A stretch of DNA of 64,000 nucleotides, taken from Lepas anatifera (Eukaryota; Arthropoda; Thecostraca; Lepadidae). Each line of letters opens with the position of its first letter. Position 1 is the first letter of the stretch. The notes under the pieces were generated by a model. It was not told where the DNA came from, did not search any database, and worked only from the letters and a program-made list of their open reading frames with translations. The stretch spans positions 1 to 64,000 of the forward strand of contig JAOTON010000469.1 of assembly GCA_034440635.1 (NCBI GenBank). The letters run 5' to 3'. The position numbers and the translations under genes were made by a program. Shown in pieces: positions 1 through 11,033 of this stretch.

Positions 1-1205
1 GCATTGCAACGAAGTGCCTACAATACTTAAAATGCAATAACCAAGTCTGTACGAAGTCTTTACCATGGCCTAAAAATGTGCCAGCATTCCTTACTCTAGT
101 AACTTATCGCAAGAACGAGGCTTTGCCATGGTTTAGTTGGTGTCAAATCAGTCACCATCCTATCGTAACTAGGTGATTACCATGCTTAGAATGCAGAGAC
201 CAGGTCTAGACAGTCTTCAGTCGGCCTCACTCTAGTGCCTGAATTAAGAAAGTACGGTTTTTTAGCTTCGGTATGGGTGAATTATAAAGAAGTGAATAGG
301 TCTACAAAAAGTTCAAAGTATATAATTGATCACTATTTGAACCCCAATAAAACTCCCTCTTCATTCCTGCTGAAAAACACTGATCGCATCTGAGGTACTC
401 CTTTAAACACGTTTCCTTTGTTGTTTTTATTTTATTAGGATCGATCAATTTATTAAGAGAAATCAATCCTATGACTATCACAGATCGTAGTAGTTGCAAA
501 ATCTTTGCACCAATGAAAATAACACACGAACATCATTCCGCAATCATCTTGGCCATCTGAGCCACTCCAGCTCAATCACCTGAGCCTCTCCAGCTCAGCC
601 ATCTCCCATCACCATCGCATCCCGAAATTCTCTGATGGTTTCAGAGGACGTTCACGTCCTTTGCAGCGAGAACATTGGAGGCCAAGAAGCGAACTGTTGT
701 CTTGGTCTCTTTATTTTCCAGGCTGAAGACGAACTGGCATATGATCCACATAAGGAGGGCTTCAATTTACCCATCCACCACCACCACCTCCACGTCATTC
801 CACATACTGTGTGCGCTCGCGGTGTCGCACCCACAGCCTGGATGTTATATACTGCCGAACACCCACACCAGGGCCTTGGGAGCTCGGGATGAAAAATGAG
901 ACGCGAGGCGGTTAGGACACGGTCATCGAAAAACCGGAGTGCAGATGTATTCTTTGTTTGCGTTGGAAAGCTCTTGACGAGACGAATAACCATTATGCGA
1001 ACTTTTTGGTTATGTCAATATTGAGGCCACCAGAACTCAAAGAAGGTTCCAAACATCGGCCGAATCAGGGGAGGGGGCGAAAAAGGCAGTTGATCCCCCA
1101 AACGAAAAAGTTCAGTAAAGAACCATATTCCCCCAAAAAGCTGTCGACTTTTAGTCATTTTCCCCGGCTCCTGATCCTTAAGTCTATAAGCAAGGTTTTG
1201 GTGCT
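1..1205. other. Intergenic, no gene seen
   Basis: No convincing coding region is visible; the reading frames here are short and overlap on both strands. From about 960 to 1040 there is a weak match to 9427-9495 inside element C-1 (an AAGCTCTTGAC block followed by GTCAATATTGAGG), so a decayed TTAA-element fragment probably abuts the intact element that starts at 1206. Confidence 0.5.
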
Positions 1206-3073
1206 TTAACTTTCGCCCCACCGGGGCATCGATGACCCCTAAGGTTTTTCCGGAATAGCAGAAAAACGACGAGGCGCAGCACCGTGGTTGAGAACTCTAC
1301 CTCTTACTGCATCATTTTCCCACCATCCCCGAATTTTTTACACCGGGTCACCCAAGGTCAGGTCACCAGGCGAGGTCAACCAAGGTCACCTCACTTTTTA
1401 GAGCTCTGTAAGAGCTACATTTCGAAGTCGATCGGATTTGAAACTTCCTACACTTCATGAACCCTCCAGGGTCTACAAGGTGTATATCCGGGATTTTTCG
1501 ATTTCGTGACCTGATGTCATGTCACGCGGTGACCTCTCCCATTGACAAAGCATGGGGAAAAGCTGTCTTATAATCTAAAAGTCACAAAAACGATTTAAAA
1601 TGCTCGGCTTTGTCAGAAAAACATTCTTGGACACCCTTCCACGGATTCCAGGGGCCATATTTGCCCTTTGACCTCTCCAAGGTCATCCAAAGTCACCAGG
1701 GTTCAAAAACAGTATTTTGACAATAATTTTTGACCTATATAAGCTAGAGCGCTGAATCAAACTTCATCGTGTATGTCTCGTCACTGGCTTTCGTTTGATA
1801 TACGGCAAGGTCACTTGCTGACCTTTCGTGACCTCAGGTCATCTTAGGTCACGAGGTGACCTTTGGAGGTCAAACCACTGGCGGGAGGTCATTACCTTCA
1901 ACATAGCGGGAAAAGGTCGGACATATTCCTATCCAATGTACTTTACCACATTTCAATAGCTCTAATGACACAAGAGTTATGCCCAGTTTGCTTAACACGC
2001 GCATTGACGGGGGTCTGAGCCACCTTCGCATTGACGGGGGGCGGGTACCCGCCCCCCTAAGATCTCGAGAACCACGGTAGGTAGCGAAAACGATAAACGG
2101 CGTTGGGCTGCCCATCCACTTCTCCATCGAAAACATTTGAACCATTTTTTTGTCAGGTCACATTTAAGGTCACGAGAGGTCAAAACATGCCCGTCATAGG
2201 GATAACATATAAAATTCAGTTTTTCGGGCATTTCATCTGAACAAGTAAAGATAGAGCAAAACGACTTGAACTATATGAATCCTCTTAGCAAGCCGAATCG
2301 AATGATATATAATTTGACCTTGCTAGGTCAAATCAAGGATTTGACCTGACCTCAGGTCAGGTCAGGGGTCAAATTATATAAAATGCATATCATTAGAACC
2401 GCAAAGCCCAGGCGAGTCTAATGCAGCTAAAATAAATGCTCTATCACCATCCGTTACTGAGTTATTCCGTAAAAACCATTTTTCCCATGTATTTCCAATG
2501 GAGAGGTCATGCCTCGTACCTGACCTTAGGTCATCGATATAAAAAATACCGGAACATATGTTAGAGAACTCGGTGGGGCCATTATGTGATATGAGTTTCA
2601 ATCGGATAAGTTCACCCTGCTCCGACTTATGCTATCTTAAACTTTTTTTGAGGTCGGGTCACTTGACCTGTACTGGTGACCTGACCTGAGATGACCTAAC
2701 CTTAAAATTTTCACAGAAGTTGTAAAAATGATGAGGGAAAAGGTATACCAAGTACGGCGGCGCTACGCGCCGCCGTTTTTCTACTCTCCCCGAAAAACCC
2801 GAGGGGGGCGGGTACCCGCCCCCCGTCAATGCGCGTGTTAAGCATTGCATATTTGAGTGAAAATAGGCGATCTTGACCTAATTTGACCTCTGGAGGTCAA
2901 ACCATTGATCAGAGCGCTAAAACATGTGAAGTAATTTCTTATTGAATTCACGCGAGCTATCTAATGCACTTTGCAGATTTGCGCTAACGCCCATACTTTC
3001 GGAGTTAGAGGGGGGGCCATCGATGCCCGGTGGGGCGAAGGTGGCGCCAGACCCCCGGTGGGGCGCGGGTTAA
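1206..3073 (+). mobile_element. TTAA element B-1, split by a nested A element
   Basis: This is a non-autonomous piggyBac-like element of about 1.02 kb, interrupted by an 846-bp insertion (1992-2841). The left end reads TTAACTTTCGCCCCACCGGG followed by a CATCGATG palindrome. The right end carries the family word CCCCCGGTGGGGCG twice and closes with GCGCGGGTTAA. The inside is rich in AGGTCA/TGACCT and matches B-2 (13291-14323) along its length. It has no transposase frame. Assignment to piggyBac-like rests on the TTAA flanks and CCC-type termini, which is inference. Confidence 0.85.
1992..2841 (-). mobile_element. TTAA element A-1 nested in B-1
   Basis: This 846-bp non-autonomous element lies between two TTAA copies (1992-1995 and 2838-2841). 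The terminal inverted repeat starts CACGCGCATTGACGGGG. The minus-strand 3' end (here on the left) repeats the word twice around TCTGAGCCACCTTCGC. Next to both ends lies the palindrome GGCGGGTACCCGCC, and a second palindrome of GGCGGCGC type sits at 2755-2776. Comparison with uninterrupted B-2 near 14094 shows the empty site TTTGCTTAAGCATT, so TTAA was duplicated on insertion. Confidence 0.92.
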
Positions 3074-5077
3074 CTGAACCATTCAACTTCAAACAGAACC
3101 AGTCAACTTCAATGCAAGCATTGGACCTAGCTCCTCTTGATATCAAAAGCCGCTTTTGAGTGAATGATCCTTGAATAGCAAAAGCAATTATCTTGTGGCC
3201 AAATATTTTACCGGGTTATTTTTCTTTTTGACTTTGGTTGCACCCCTTAAACCCACCGGCCAGATCCGCCACTGGTTCCATATGCCTGAGAATCCCTGGC
3301 TACACCCATAAAGCCATTTGTATGCAATGGAAGAAGTTTCGAAACACGTAGGTATGTGGGTACTTAATTGGACACTTCGCATTCCAATGCAGCTGCTTAC
3401 CTTGCAAGTCCAATCCGTTTCCAAGTTCACACCACTTTAGCGACTACCTGCTCCCAATGTCAAAGGGCACTGACACTGAAAAATGTTGGTCTAGAATATG
3501 CCTAAATAGGCTATACGCTAACCAAAGAAACTTTTCCACCGCAATCCGCTAACTGTACTAACACCGTCCCGCGTACACTCCCGTGGTCTGCGTCTTACTG
3601 AGGGAGGAGTTTGATCACGACACGAATGAAAAATGCAGTAGCGCACGTGCATCTTACACTTCCGGTGATTCCGCGACACTAGCAGTACCAGGTCAAAATG
3701 TGTACGGCATTTGTAAGGATACGAACATCTTGCCAATGTATTAGCAAGGCTGTCCTACTGCCGGCTTTGATCATACGGTACAGCGTTGCTACCCTTGTAC
3801 TGGCTTAGTTGCGTGTTCATATCATTATGGAGAGGACGACTAATGTTCGTTTCAAAACAATGCCTTAACTACTTTTTGCTTTGCATGAACTGGGTTTTGT
3901 CCTTGTTTAGCCTTGGTTGTGCTCTAGTGAACCCCAATATCAGGGCTGCATTCGTATAGAGACTGTGAAAACTTCTCTCAGTGTAGTTGATGACAATATC
4001 ATGTCTTGATTTCTTTGCGACATTGTTAAAAAGAACTAAAAGCCTGTTTCATTCTCCGTTATAGAGCAAACATGTGAAGTTTCAGAGTTCCCCAGTTTAA
4101 TTCATTCGCCGCATTTTGCAGTCGTTGTATTTTTCTTCATTCTGCTAAGATAAAATGTTCCTCACTAAATCAGCAGTATGAAAAATCGCAATAGAAACAG
4201 AGATTGAACACGAAACAGAGCACGAAGTGACTTCGTGCAATTACAGGGCGTAATTGGCACTTCCTGCAATTACAGGGCGCGTAGGGGCACAGACATGTAG
4301 TTGAGACACAGCCTATTCGCTGAAGCGCCCTGAAGCCCTAAAAACATAGGGCGACTAGTTCAATTGTGCCTCTATTTATCCTTGCTCAGATATACAGGAT
4401 TCCTTCGGTCTTCGTGATCATCTTACAGTATGGAAGCTGTTGAAATATACTTGTAGTAAAGCGCAATAAATATGCGTAGAAGTAACACATTTCTGGGTCA
4501 TTGTATATACATAGATTTACTGGGAACCCTCAAGTATTTGTGGACATATATGGATGCATGTATAATGCAAGGATGTAGTATTGACGCTTGTTTCCACACT
4601 TATCATATGTGTTCTGATGATATGGGATAAAAATTTTTATTCGAAGTCGTGAACGATCAAATGGCGATGATTTATGTTACAATCTAAGAAAACTACAATA
4701 CACATTGTCATTTCGTGAACGAATGTGGGAAGACAAGAAACTATGCATGCACATTACACATGCTTTGTCTAAGATGCTTAATCGTGATGGAATGATGCAT
4801 GTTTATGTTTTATGCATCGTGTCGACTTGAGTTGTAACTGGGTGCCCAGAGCTTCTTGCTCATATAACTGAATAAATGAAATGAAATAATAAAGCAATAC
4901 TTGAATCCCGCTATGATGCCAACTATCTACAGAGCAGCCTAATTCCTGCAAAACTAAGTGTGAATAAAACAAGAGTATACCTAGTAAATCATTAGAGAGT
5001 TCGGGTTGTTTCAGTAAGCTTGCATAACCTGGCCCACTTTCCTCTGGTGGCAAAGCTAAGAGTTTTGATTTTTGCAG
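3074..5077. other. Upstream region of the first DH31 gene
   Basis: No protein gene is supported here. The stretch is AT-rich with short scattered frames. At 4872-4891 there is a short TGAATAAATGAAATGAAATAA-like run of the type found at LINE 3' tails. The transcription start and 5' untranslated exon of the DH31 gene should lie here, because a splice acceptor (TTTTTGCAG, ending 5077) precedes its ATG by eight bases; I could not place the upstream exon. Confidence 0.4.
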
Positions 5078-5085
5078 TCTTCACT
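5078..5085 (+). promoter_or_regulatory. 5' untranslated end of DH31 gene 1 exon, after a splice acceptor
   Basis: A pyrimidine-rich GATTTTTGCAG ends at 5077 and the ATG follows eight bases later. The paralogous gene 2 has the same layout (GGTTTCAG ending 35567, ATG at 35574), so an intron directly upstream of the start codon is probably ancestral to both. Confidence 0.6.
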
Positions 5086-8000
5086 ATGGGAGGGGTCGCC
5101 ACTGCCGCCGGGCTTTTCGTCATGCTCTGCTACATCGTATGCAGCATTTGTGCCCCAGCTGTCAACGGCAGGGCACAACACATCCAGAGGTGGGTACCAG
5201 CGGCAGGACACATCACTTCCAGAGGTAAGTATCTGTGGCAGAATACAGCACTTCCAGAGGTGGATAAAGTGGCAGAATACAGCACGTCCAGGGGTGGGTA
5301 AAGTGGCAGAATACAGCACGTCCAGGGGTGGGTAAAGTGGCAGAATACAGCACGTCCAGGGGTGGGTAAAGTGGCAGAATACAGCACGTCCAGGGGTGGG
5401 TAAAGTGGCAGAATACAGCACGTCCAGGGGTGGGTAAAGTGGCAAAATACAGCACTTCCAGAGGTAAGTATCAGTGGCAGAATACAGCACGTCCAGGGGT
5501 GGGTATAGTGGCAAAATACAGCACGTTCAGGGGTGGGCAAAGTGGCAGAATACAGCACGTCCAGAGGTGGCTATAGTGACAGAATACAGCACGTCCAGGG
5601 GTGGCTATAGTGGCAGAATACAGCACGTCCAGAGGTGGGTATCAGTGGCAGGACAGAGCATACCCAGAGGCGAGCCTCCAATCAATGAATCCAAATGCAA
5701 CAAGCTATATGTTCCCACTAAATATGGATCCTGTGAGCTATTTTCTCGTTGTACCTTCCTGGATTGACCCCAAACTAGTGCTAAGAAAACCCTGGCTCTT
5801 TCCATGCTTCATAAATTTGATAGTTTCTTTTCTGAACTTCATAAATTGTATAGTCTCCATCACACCCTTCTAACCCTCCAGTATATTGTAAAGAAGACTG
5901 TAAGAACTCCCAAGCAGCCCTGGAGTCCGTTACGTGTAATGTATTTGACTTGTGAACTATTCAGATGGCTACGATTGTTGTGTTTGTTTGCTTTTTTGTT
6001 ATCAGACCCTGGGTTGAGAATCAAGAGTCGACGATCCCGAGGGAGGCGCTGTTGGCTGAGCTGGCGCGGCGGCTGGTCATCCTTGGCGATGATCAAGAGG
6101 CGGGGGCCCTGCCAGGGTGAGCGGCCGGACCTGACCCCGCTGCAACCAGCCAACGGGTTCTAGCAACTCCTTCCTCTCCGAGACAATGCCGTCTGGACAC
6201 GACCCCTGCAGCTCTTCAAGGGAATGGGTCATGCTGTCGAAACTCTATTAATGACTATTCATAGACAAGATAGGTCTGATAATCAGGAAACCATGTTTGG
6301 TTCCCACCTTCAATCGCTAAAACAAAAATATAGCCTTTTGTCTTCCTACTCTGGACTGACCCAAGGATGGCGTGAAACAGAGGTCAGAAAAAGTAATTTG
6401 GTTCCCCAACGTAGACCAGTTGATGCCCCAAGATGAAAAGAACGTTCCCCAGAGGCGGTTATCTGGCAATTATAGCTTGTGGAGCAGAAGCCTGAGCACA
6501 TGGCCTTTATTTGTCACATTCAGGTCATAAAAGTTTAGTAGGTACTTATTAGAGGATATTGTTCAAAATTAGCCTAGATGGTCTTCAGGCTATTAACTTT
6601 TTTCAGGTGTAAAATAATTCAAAATTGTTTAACACTTTTAAATTCTTGGGGGTCAAACTATTTCTCTATATACACATATTCTCAAGTAACATGGGACACT
6701 GATTCCAACGAACAAAGGAAATTTAAAATCTGTAGGCAATTTCAAAAGTTATGGGCATATAAATGTTTGACACACTTGTAAAGGCTTTCATGTATAAACC
6801 AATATCTCTTGTAGTTTAAGCTCAATTGCTTTCAAAATTTGTATTTTCTTGTTTTCTGACATTTTCATTCAAAATCTGTGCATGAAATATAAATTTTATC
6901 TGGAATATAAAAATTAAAAAACAAACTGGATCACATTTTCAAAATTTAGTTTTGGTCCAAGAATTTCAAAGGCAGTCTAAAACAAATTCAAACACCAAAA
7001 AATTTCAAATCCTCTAACAATTCTAAAATTTATACCTACATAAAGTGTGTGGTCCCGACAAGAGTAAGAGCGAATCATTAACTTCTTTAAAACCTATAGT
7101 TCAATTGCAAAGTTAAGTTTAATCTTCCAAATCATAGAACTAAACTGGCTGGTTTAAAAGTATGCAAGTTTCAGCTTGATGATAAATGGTGAGCAAAAGA
7201 CCACAGAAAATTAAAAAATACAGGCACTTCCTACACACGGCGTGAGATGCTGACTGTAAGTTTCAGCTGTGCCCATTGAAACACTTTGGTAAGCTATCAA
7301 AGCAAACTTGAGTTTTACTTGCAAGAAGGTTGAGGTAGGCACATAGGCGGATCCAGGGGGCAAGGGGGCACGTGCCCCCGGATCGACCCTCGGCGCCCCC
7401 CTGAAAGGTCGATGGCGCCCCCTGAAATGTCGCTTCCCACCCCCAGTATGCGAAAGTCGGCGCCCACCGATAGGATTTGGCGCCCACCTGATAGCTTTTG
7501 CCGGTCATAAGTGGCGCCACCCTGGTCCGGATGGCGCCCCCCCGTCCGGATGGCGCCCCCGGGAAGGTGCCCCCCGATCGACAATCCTGGATCCGCCTAT
7601 GGGTAGGCAGGTACCTAAAGTACCTAATGCATGCTTACCTTGAGATGTTACCAAATGTCTAGTAGGTAAATCATTTTATCATGCTCCCCTGTCACCCATT
7701 TTGAGCATTGGTCAGTCAATACCCAGCTAAAAGTTCACTCTAGGCCCCACTTTTTAAAGGTTCTGGAAAAATAACAGGAACTATATGAAACCAGTATGGA
7801 CCGCGTGCCGCGCGTGGGCGCATCAAGTATGTTCCCCACAACCAGTCCCAGTTTCCTTACTCTATTACTACCAAGGCCATAATAATAATTCTTCACCGCG
7901 AGGTTCAAATCCCCAACCAAAGCAAGAGTCCACGAATCCACATCCCCAGCAACTATGTAGACGAGTCCGGCGCACTTTTTGCCTTGTGCTCTATAACAAT

Positions 8001-11000
8001 TTGCAACGCGTGCAGCAGCTTGTCAGCCGAGCTCCAACTTACCCCAACGCTTCCACCGCGGTGCGAACGGATTGACTTAAACACATCCCCAGCTTCCCCA
8101 GATGGACCGCCCTCGAAAAGTTCCCCGGCTTCTGATTCGTGTAAAATGGCTGAAAGCAGTTTTTTTGCTAGTGCTAGCGCCAGTGAAAATAATGAAGCAG
8201 AAGGACTACCAGATATGTGAATTCAAACGATGTTAAATAGTCAACTTCTCAAATAGTCCACATTTTAATTCGACCTCGAGAACAAAGAGTCACGGCTAGA
8301 ACGTCCCCATGAATAACTATCTCAATGTTCAATGGTCAAATAGTCCACAAAGTCATAAGATCCACAGCTCAAAAGCACCACATAAGTAAAAGTAAGACAT
8401 AATGTTCACATGTCAGAAGACCAGAAATACTGCAGCAGAGGAAGAAGGATAATGCTTAGACTCCCTGGCAGCTGAAGATCTTCCCTAACTTTGTTGGCAC
8501 GTTCGGACTTTTTCTGACCTCTGGCGTGAAAATACGAATCTGGTTGCTTGCAGCGGCCTGCAACGTGTCACATTGCAAAGGCCATGCCATTTATTAGCAT
8601 TTATCACGTGACATGCGCTGACGAATGTAAATGAATTCATTCAGGAATCTAAATACTAGAAGAACTTTTTTATTTTGAACTTTAATGCATGCAGAAATTG
8701 TATACAGTAAGCTTTGAGTAAAATGGCATATGCCAATAGTGGTTTCTCGACACGCTCTACAAAATTGTTACCTCAGTTCAAAATCCATGATAAAAGTGGC
8801 ACACTCTCCTTAAAGGGAACGTGGCACCTTTATAACGTGACTTTAGCTGAGATAGCCAAGTTGTAAAGCATGCCGGAAAACCCGGTACTTCATATTAAAT
8901 TTGTCTTGAAACCCAAAATTTCCGTAGAGAAAAGCTAGAAACTACCTGAAATGTACCCCACATGTACCCTTAGCAGCAGGCCACAGTTGGTAGCCGTTGG
9001 CGTGACGACATATGCTGACGTCACGTTGAGTATCAGCCAAATGAAGCCCTTGAAGCCTATTGAATATGGTGGTGGTTGCCAGATCATGACATCATCAACA
9101 GTTCGGATATTTAGTTCAATCCCCAAACGAGCATTTTAAAGATAAAAAATTTAGCTTATTGTACATTTTCAGAGAAATCACGGATGCTTCCATGATTTTC
9201 GGCTAAAAGTAGCCCTAATTACACAAAATTCCAGGATTCGACCAAAGTGCCACATTCCCTTTAAGGTCATGAGCTCACCAGTACATTCTCATTCAGGTAT
9301 CACTTTGCCTTAACACGCGCCCCGCTGGCGTCCCTTGCATGACGCGCCCCGCTGGGGGGGCGTTTTTCGCCTCCCCTCCGTATCTCGTTTCCAACAAAAG
9401 CTAAAGGAAAATTACGGATGGTGTTTAAAAGCTCTTGACAAAACGAAGCGATTTTATAAGAAGAATTTTTGTGTCAGGTCAATATTGAGGTCAGCATAGG
9501 TGAAACAAGGCTCCATAGGCATACAACAGAGCAGTGTACGTTTCCCTCTCTAGATCTGCCCTCAGGAGAGCTAGAGAAAATATTTATGCATCATTGGATT
9601 CCTCTCATTACGGCAAATCGAATGATGTATAATATGACCTTGCTAGGTCAAATAGTCAAAATAACCTGACCTCGACCTAGGTCAGGGTCACAGAGTGACC
9701 TGGTATAGTCTTGCTGCATATCAATCGATTTCCCGTAACAATATAAGCACAATGCAAATAAAATGGGAGCTTTATCTCAATTCAGTGAGAAGTTATTGGC
9801 AAAACAATCACTCTCTGCTTCCGTGACCTGATGTGACCTTTGAGAGGTCAGATGCTCAAAAAATCAACTTTATGGTCAAGATCGTAGAAAGAATAGACGG
9901 TTTGAGGATTTTCAGCTTTACCTTTCCAGTATTTACTGAAAACGAGTCCATTCTATTTTTCACCATAGACTTATAAGGTGTGACCAAAAAATTGACCCCA
10001 CCTTAGGTCAACAATATCAAAATTCTGAGACAACAGATTTTTAGACCCTAATGACCTTATCATATTGTGGAAGTTTCAAACTGATCGGTTGGCTAATGCT
10101 CCCTGGGCGCTGCTTCAAACTCGTAATTTTTGGTTTTGAGGTCGGGTCACTTGACCCTGAATAGCTCCTTGACCTGACATAACCTTTACTCAAAATTTGG
10201 TCAGATGTGTAAAATTGATCAGGGATAAGGTACTGTAAGTGTCGTTGTTCTGCACCTCTTCATTTTTGAGCTATCTGAGGAAAACCAGGAGGGGGGCGAA
10301 ATTCGCCCCTCTAGCAGGGCGCATGTTAATAGATTCAATAATGACCTTCCTAGTGAAATATCACCGCAAGATCTGTAACGTGTGTTCATGATGAAATTAT
10401 TCAAATGTGAATATCACATTTCTGTACATTTTGCCGGATATGAAGAGGTCGAATAAAACACGCTTGGAAATTGGAGCGTGCTAGGATTTCCCAGGTCGAT
10501 CCACGGAAACCAATTCCTTTGGAAACTCTGGCCTTATCAACCTAAATCCAACCCGTATCTGAAAGTTAGCTTAGTATTCTGGATCCGTCGAAACATATCA
10601 GTTTATGGTTTCCTGGAGTTGAATAGCTGGAGCACTGTCGGAATTCTGTGAGGTAAAATAGAGCCAAATTGTTAACAAAAATTAGTACCTTTCTGCAGTT
10701 GCACCAAGATCTGCTCATATGTTCTGACTGGCTCAGTTTAACCTACCATGGGAGTGCATGGTGTGTTTTACAGACATTGTATGGTACGCGTTTTCTCGGC
10801 TGTGTGATACATTTTAATTTCACTTACTGAAAAGGCTGCTCCGAGTTCACCCACCCCCCAACCCTGAAGGCGCATGTGGATGTGTTGACAGAAAGCGTGG
10901 CGTAGACTTTGGACTTGGCCGCGGCTTCTCAGCCACGCAAGCTGCCAAGCACAAGATGGGTCTGGAGGCGGCCGCCTTCCCGAGTGGACCCGGGCGACGA

Positions 11001-11033
11001 CGACGCGCTCTGCCGGCCCGTTCTGAGAACTAA
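5086..11033 (+). CDS. Dh31: DH31 preprohormone, gene 1 (three coding exons)
   Basis: This gene encodes a calcitonin-like diuretic hormone 31 precursor, a secreted neuropeptide that in insects acts on a class B G-protein-coupled receptor to drive fluid secretion and gut and clock functions. The coding exons are 5086-5189, 6006-6116 and 10892-11033; all coding introns are phase 2 with GT-AG borders, giving 118 residues. Exon 1 gives a signal peptide (core [15 protein letters not shown]). Exon 2 gives an acidic spacer containing [14 protein letters not shown]. Exon 3 gives Lys-Arg, then a 31-residue peptide beginning [11 protein letters not shown] and ending FPSGP, then Gly for amidation, four Arg for cleavage, and a short tail. 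The length of 31, the RGFS and QAAKH motifs and the GP-amide end match the family. The ATG is the only start in front of the signal peptide. Intron 1 holds a minisatellite; intron 2 holds several MITEs. Exons were joined by eye, without transcript support. Confidence 0.9.
5163..5660 (+). repeat. 34-bp minisatellite repeating a 5' splice site
   Basis: About 14 head-to-tail units of 34-35 bp (core CAGCACGTCCAGGGGTGGGT) begin at the last bases of DH31 gene 1 exon 1 and run into intron 1. Each unit repeats the exon-intron junction word CCAGAGGTGGGT or CCAGGGGTGGGT. One early unit (GT at 5225-5226) has the consensus donor AGGTAAGT. Only the donor at 5190 keeps the phase needed for exon 2. The unit length is not a multiple of three. 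The long antisense frames over this array are by-products of the repeat. Confidence 0.93.
6117..7333. other. First part of DH31 gene 1 intron 2
   Basis: AT-rich intron sequence with no coding frame that I can support. The intron starts with the donor GTGAGC at 6117. No repeat family seen elsewhere in the window is recognised before the hAT-like MITE at 7342. Confidence 0.5.
7342..7601 (+). mobile_element. hAT-like MITE with 8-bp target duplication
   Basis: This 260-bp GC-rich element has terminal inverted repeats CATAGGCGGATCCAGG and CCTGGATCCGCCTATG. It is flanked by the perfect 8-bp direct repeat GGTAGGCA (7334-7341 and 7602-7609). An 8-bp duplication with CA...TG ends fits the hAT superfamily. 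The inside is a run of GGCGCC-containing blocks with no coding frame. A near full-length second copy in the opposite orientation lies at 41738-41998. Confidence 0.88.
7610..8659. other. DH31 gene 1 intron 2, middle part
   Basis: No supported gene. A frame at 7984-8220 with serine-rich composition was considered and rejected. Nothing repetitive is recognised here. Confidence 0.4.
8660..8813. mobile_element. Fragment of a second TTAA MITE (F-1)
   Basis: About 150 bp ending CACACTCTCCTTAA is roughly three-quarters identical by eye to 29785-29935. Read in reverse, its end TTAAGGAGAGTGTGCCAC resembles the terminus of the E family, with which it shares the TTAA at 8810-8813. The other end of the fragment is not defined. 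Confidence 0.5.
8810..9264 (+). mobile_element. TTAA MITE E-1, 455 bp
   Basis: Terminal inverted repeats TTAAAGGGAACGTGGCACC and (reversed) TTAAAGGGAATGTGGCACTT bound a 455-bp element without a coding frame. The middle holds a near-palindrome, GTGACGACATATGCTGACG followed by TCAC, which contains the CRE word TGACGTCA. Full copy E-2 is at 41046-41502, and a third copy (E-3) is split by the large transposon at 57785-63107. Confidence 0.85.
9310..10329 (-). mobile_element. TTAA element C-1, AGGTCA-rich, 1.02 kb
   Basis: The element is bounded by TTAA at 9310-9313 and 10326-10329. The left end carries the word CCCCGCTGG twice (TTAACACGCGCCCCGCTGGC and a second copy about 30 bp inside). The right end has one copy of the related word next to the palindrome GGGGCGAAATTCGCCCC (10295-10311). 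The inside contains many TGACCT/AGGTCA words and a block at 9619-9650 that aligns without gaps to family A and to the autonomous transposon. There is no coding frame. Confidence 0.85.
10330..10891. other. End of DH31 gene 1 intron 2
   Basis: Non-coding; it ends in the acceptor TGTTGACAG just before the exon carrying the mature peptide. No repeat family is recognised. Confidence 0.5.
10899..10991 (+). other. Predicted mature DH31 peptide, gene 1
   Basis: Thirty-one codons lie between a Lys-Arg site (10893-10898) and a Gly codon (10992-10994) followed by four Arg codons. The product should be a C-terminally amidated 31-mer ending in Pro-amide. Gly1, Asp3, Gly5, Arg8, Gly9, Ser11, Gln14-Ala-Ala, Lys17-His and Met20-Gly-Leu fit the family. 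Position 12 is Ala where many DH31 peptides have Gly. This is predicted from sequence only. Confidence 0.9.

Noticed and set aside
5225..5226. Consensus donor in the second minisatellite unit as the true end of DH31 gene 1 exon 1
   Set aside because: It gives phase 1, which does not fit the phase-2 acceptor of exon 2; the donor at 5190 fits and matches gene 2.
5056..5558. Minus-strand frames of 140-150 codons rich in Cys, Pro and Leu repeats
   Set aside because: They are translations of the 34-bp minisatellite in several frames; all frames stay open because the unit lacks stops, so there is no sign of a gene.
5163..5660. Regular direct repeats resembling a CRISPR array
   Set aside because: Units follow each other without unique spacers and lie in an animal intron; it is a minisatellite.
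7984..8220. Serine-rich frame of 78 codons
   Set aside because: No paralog, domain or splice context; lies in an intron.
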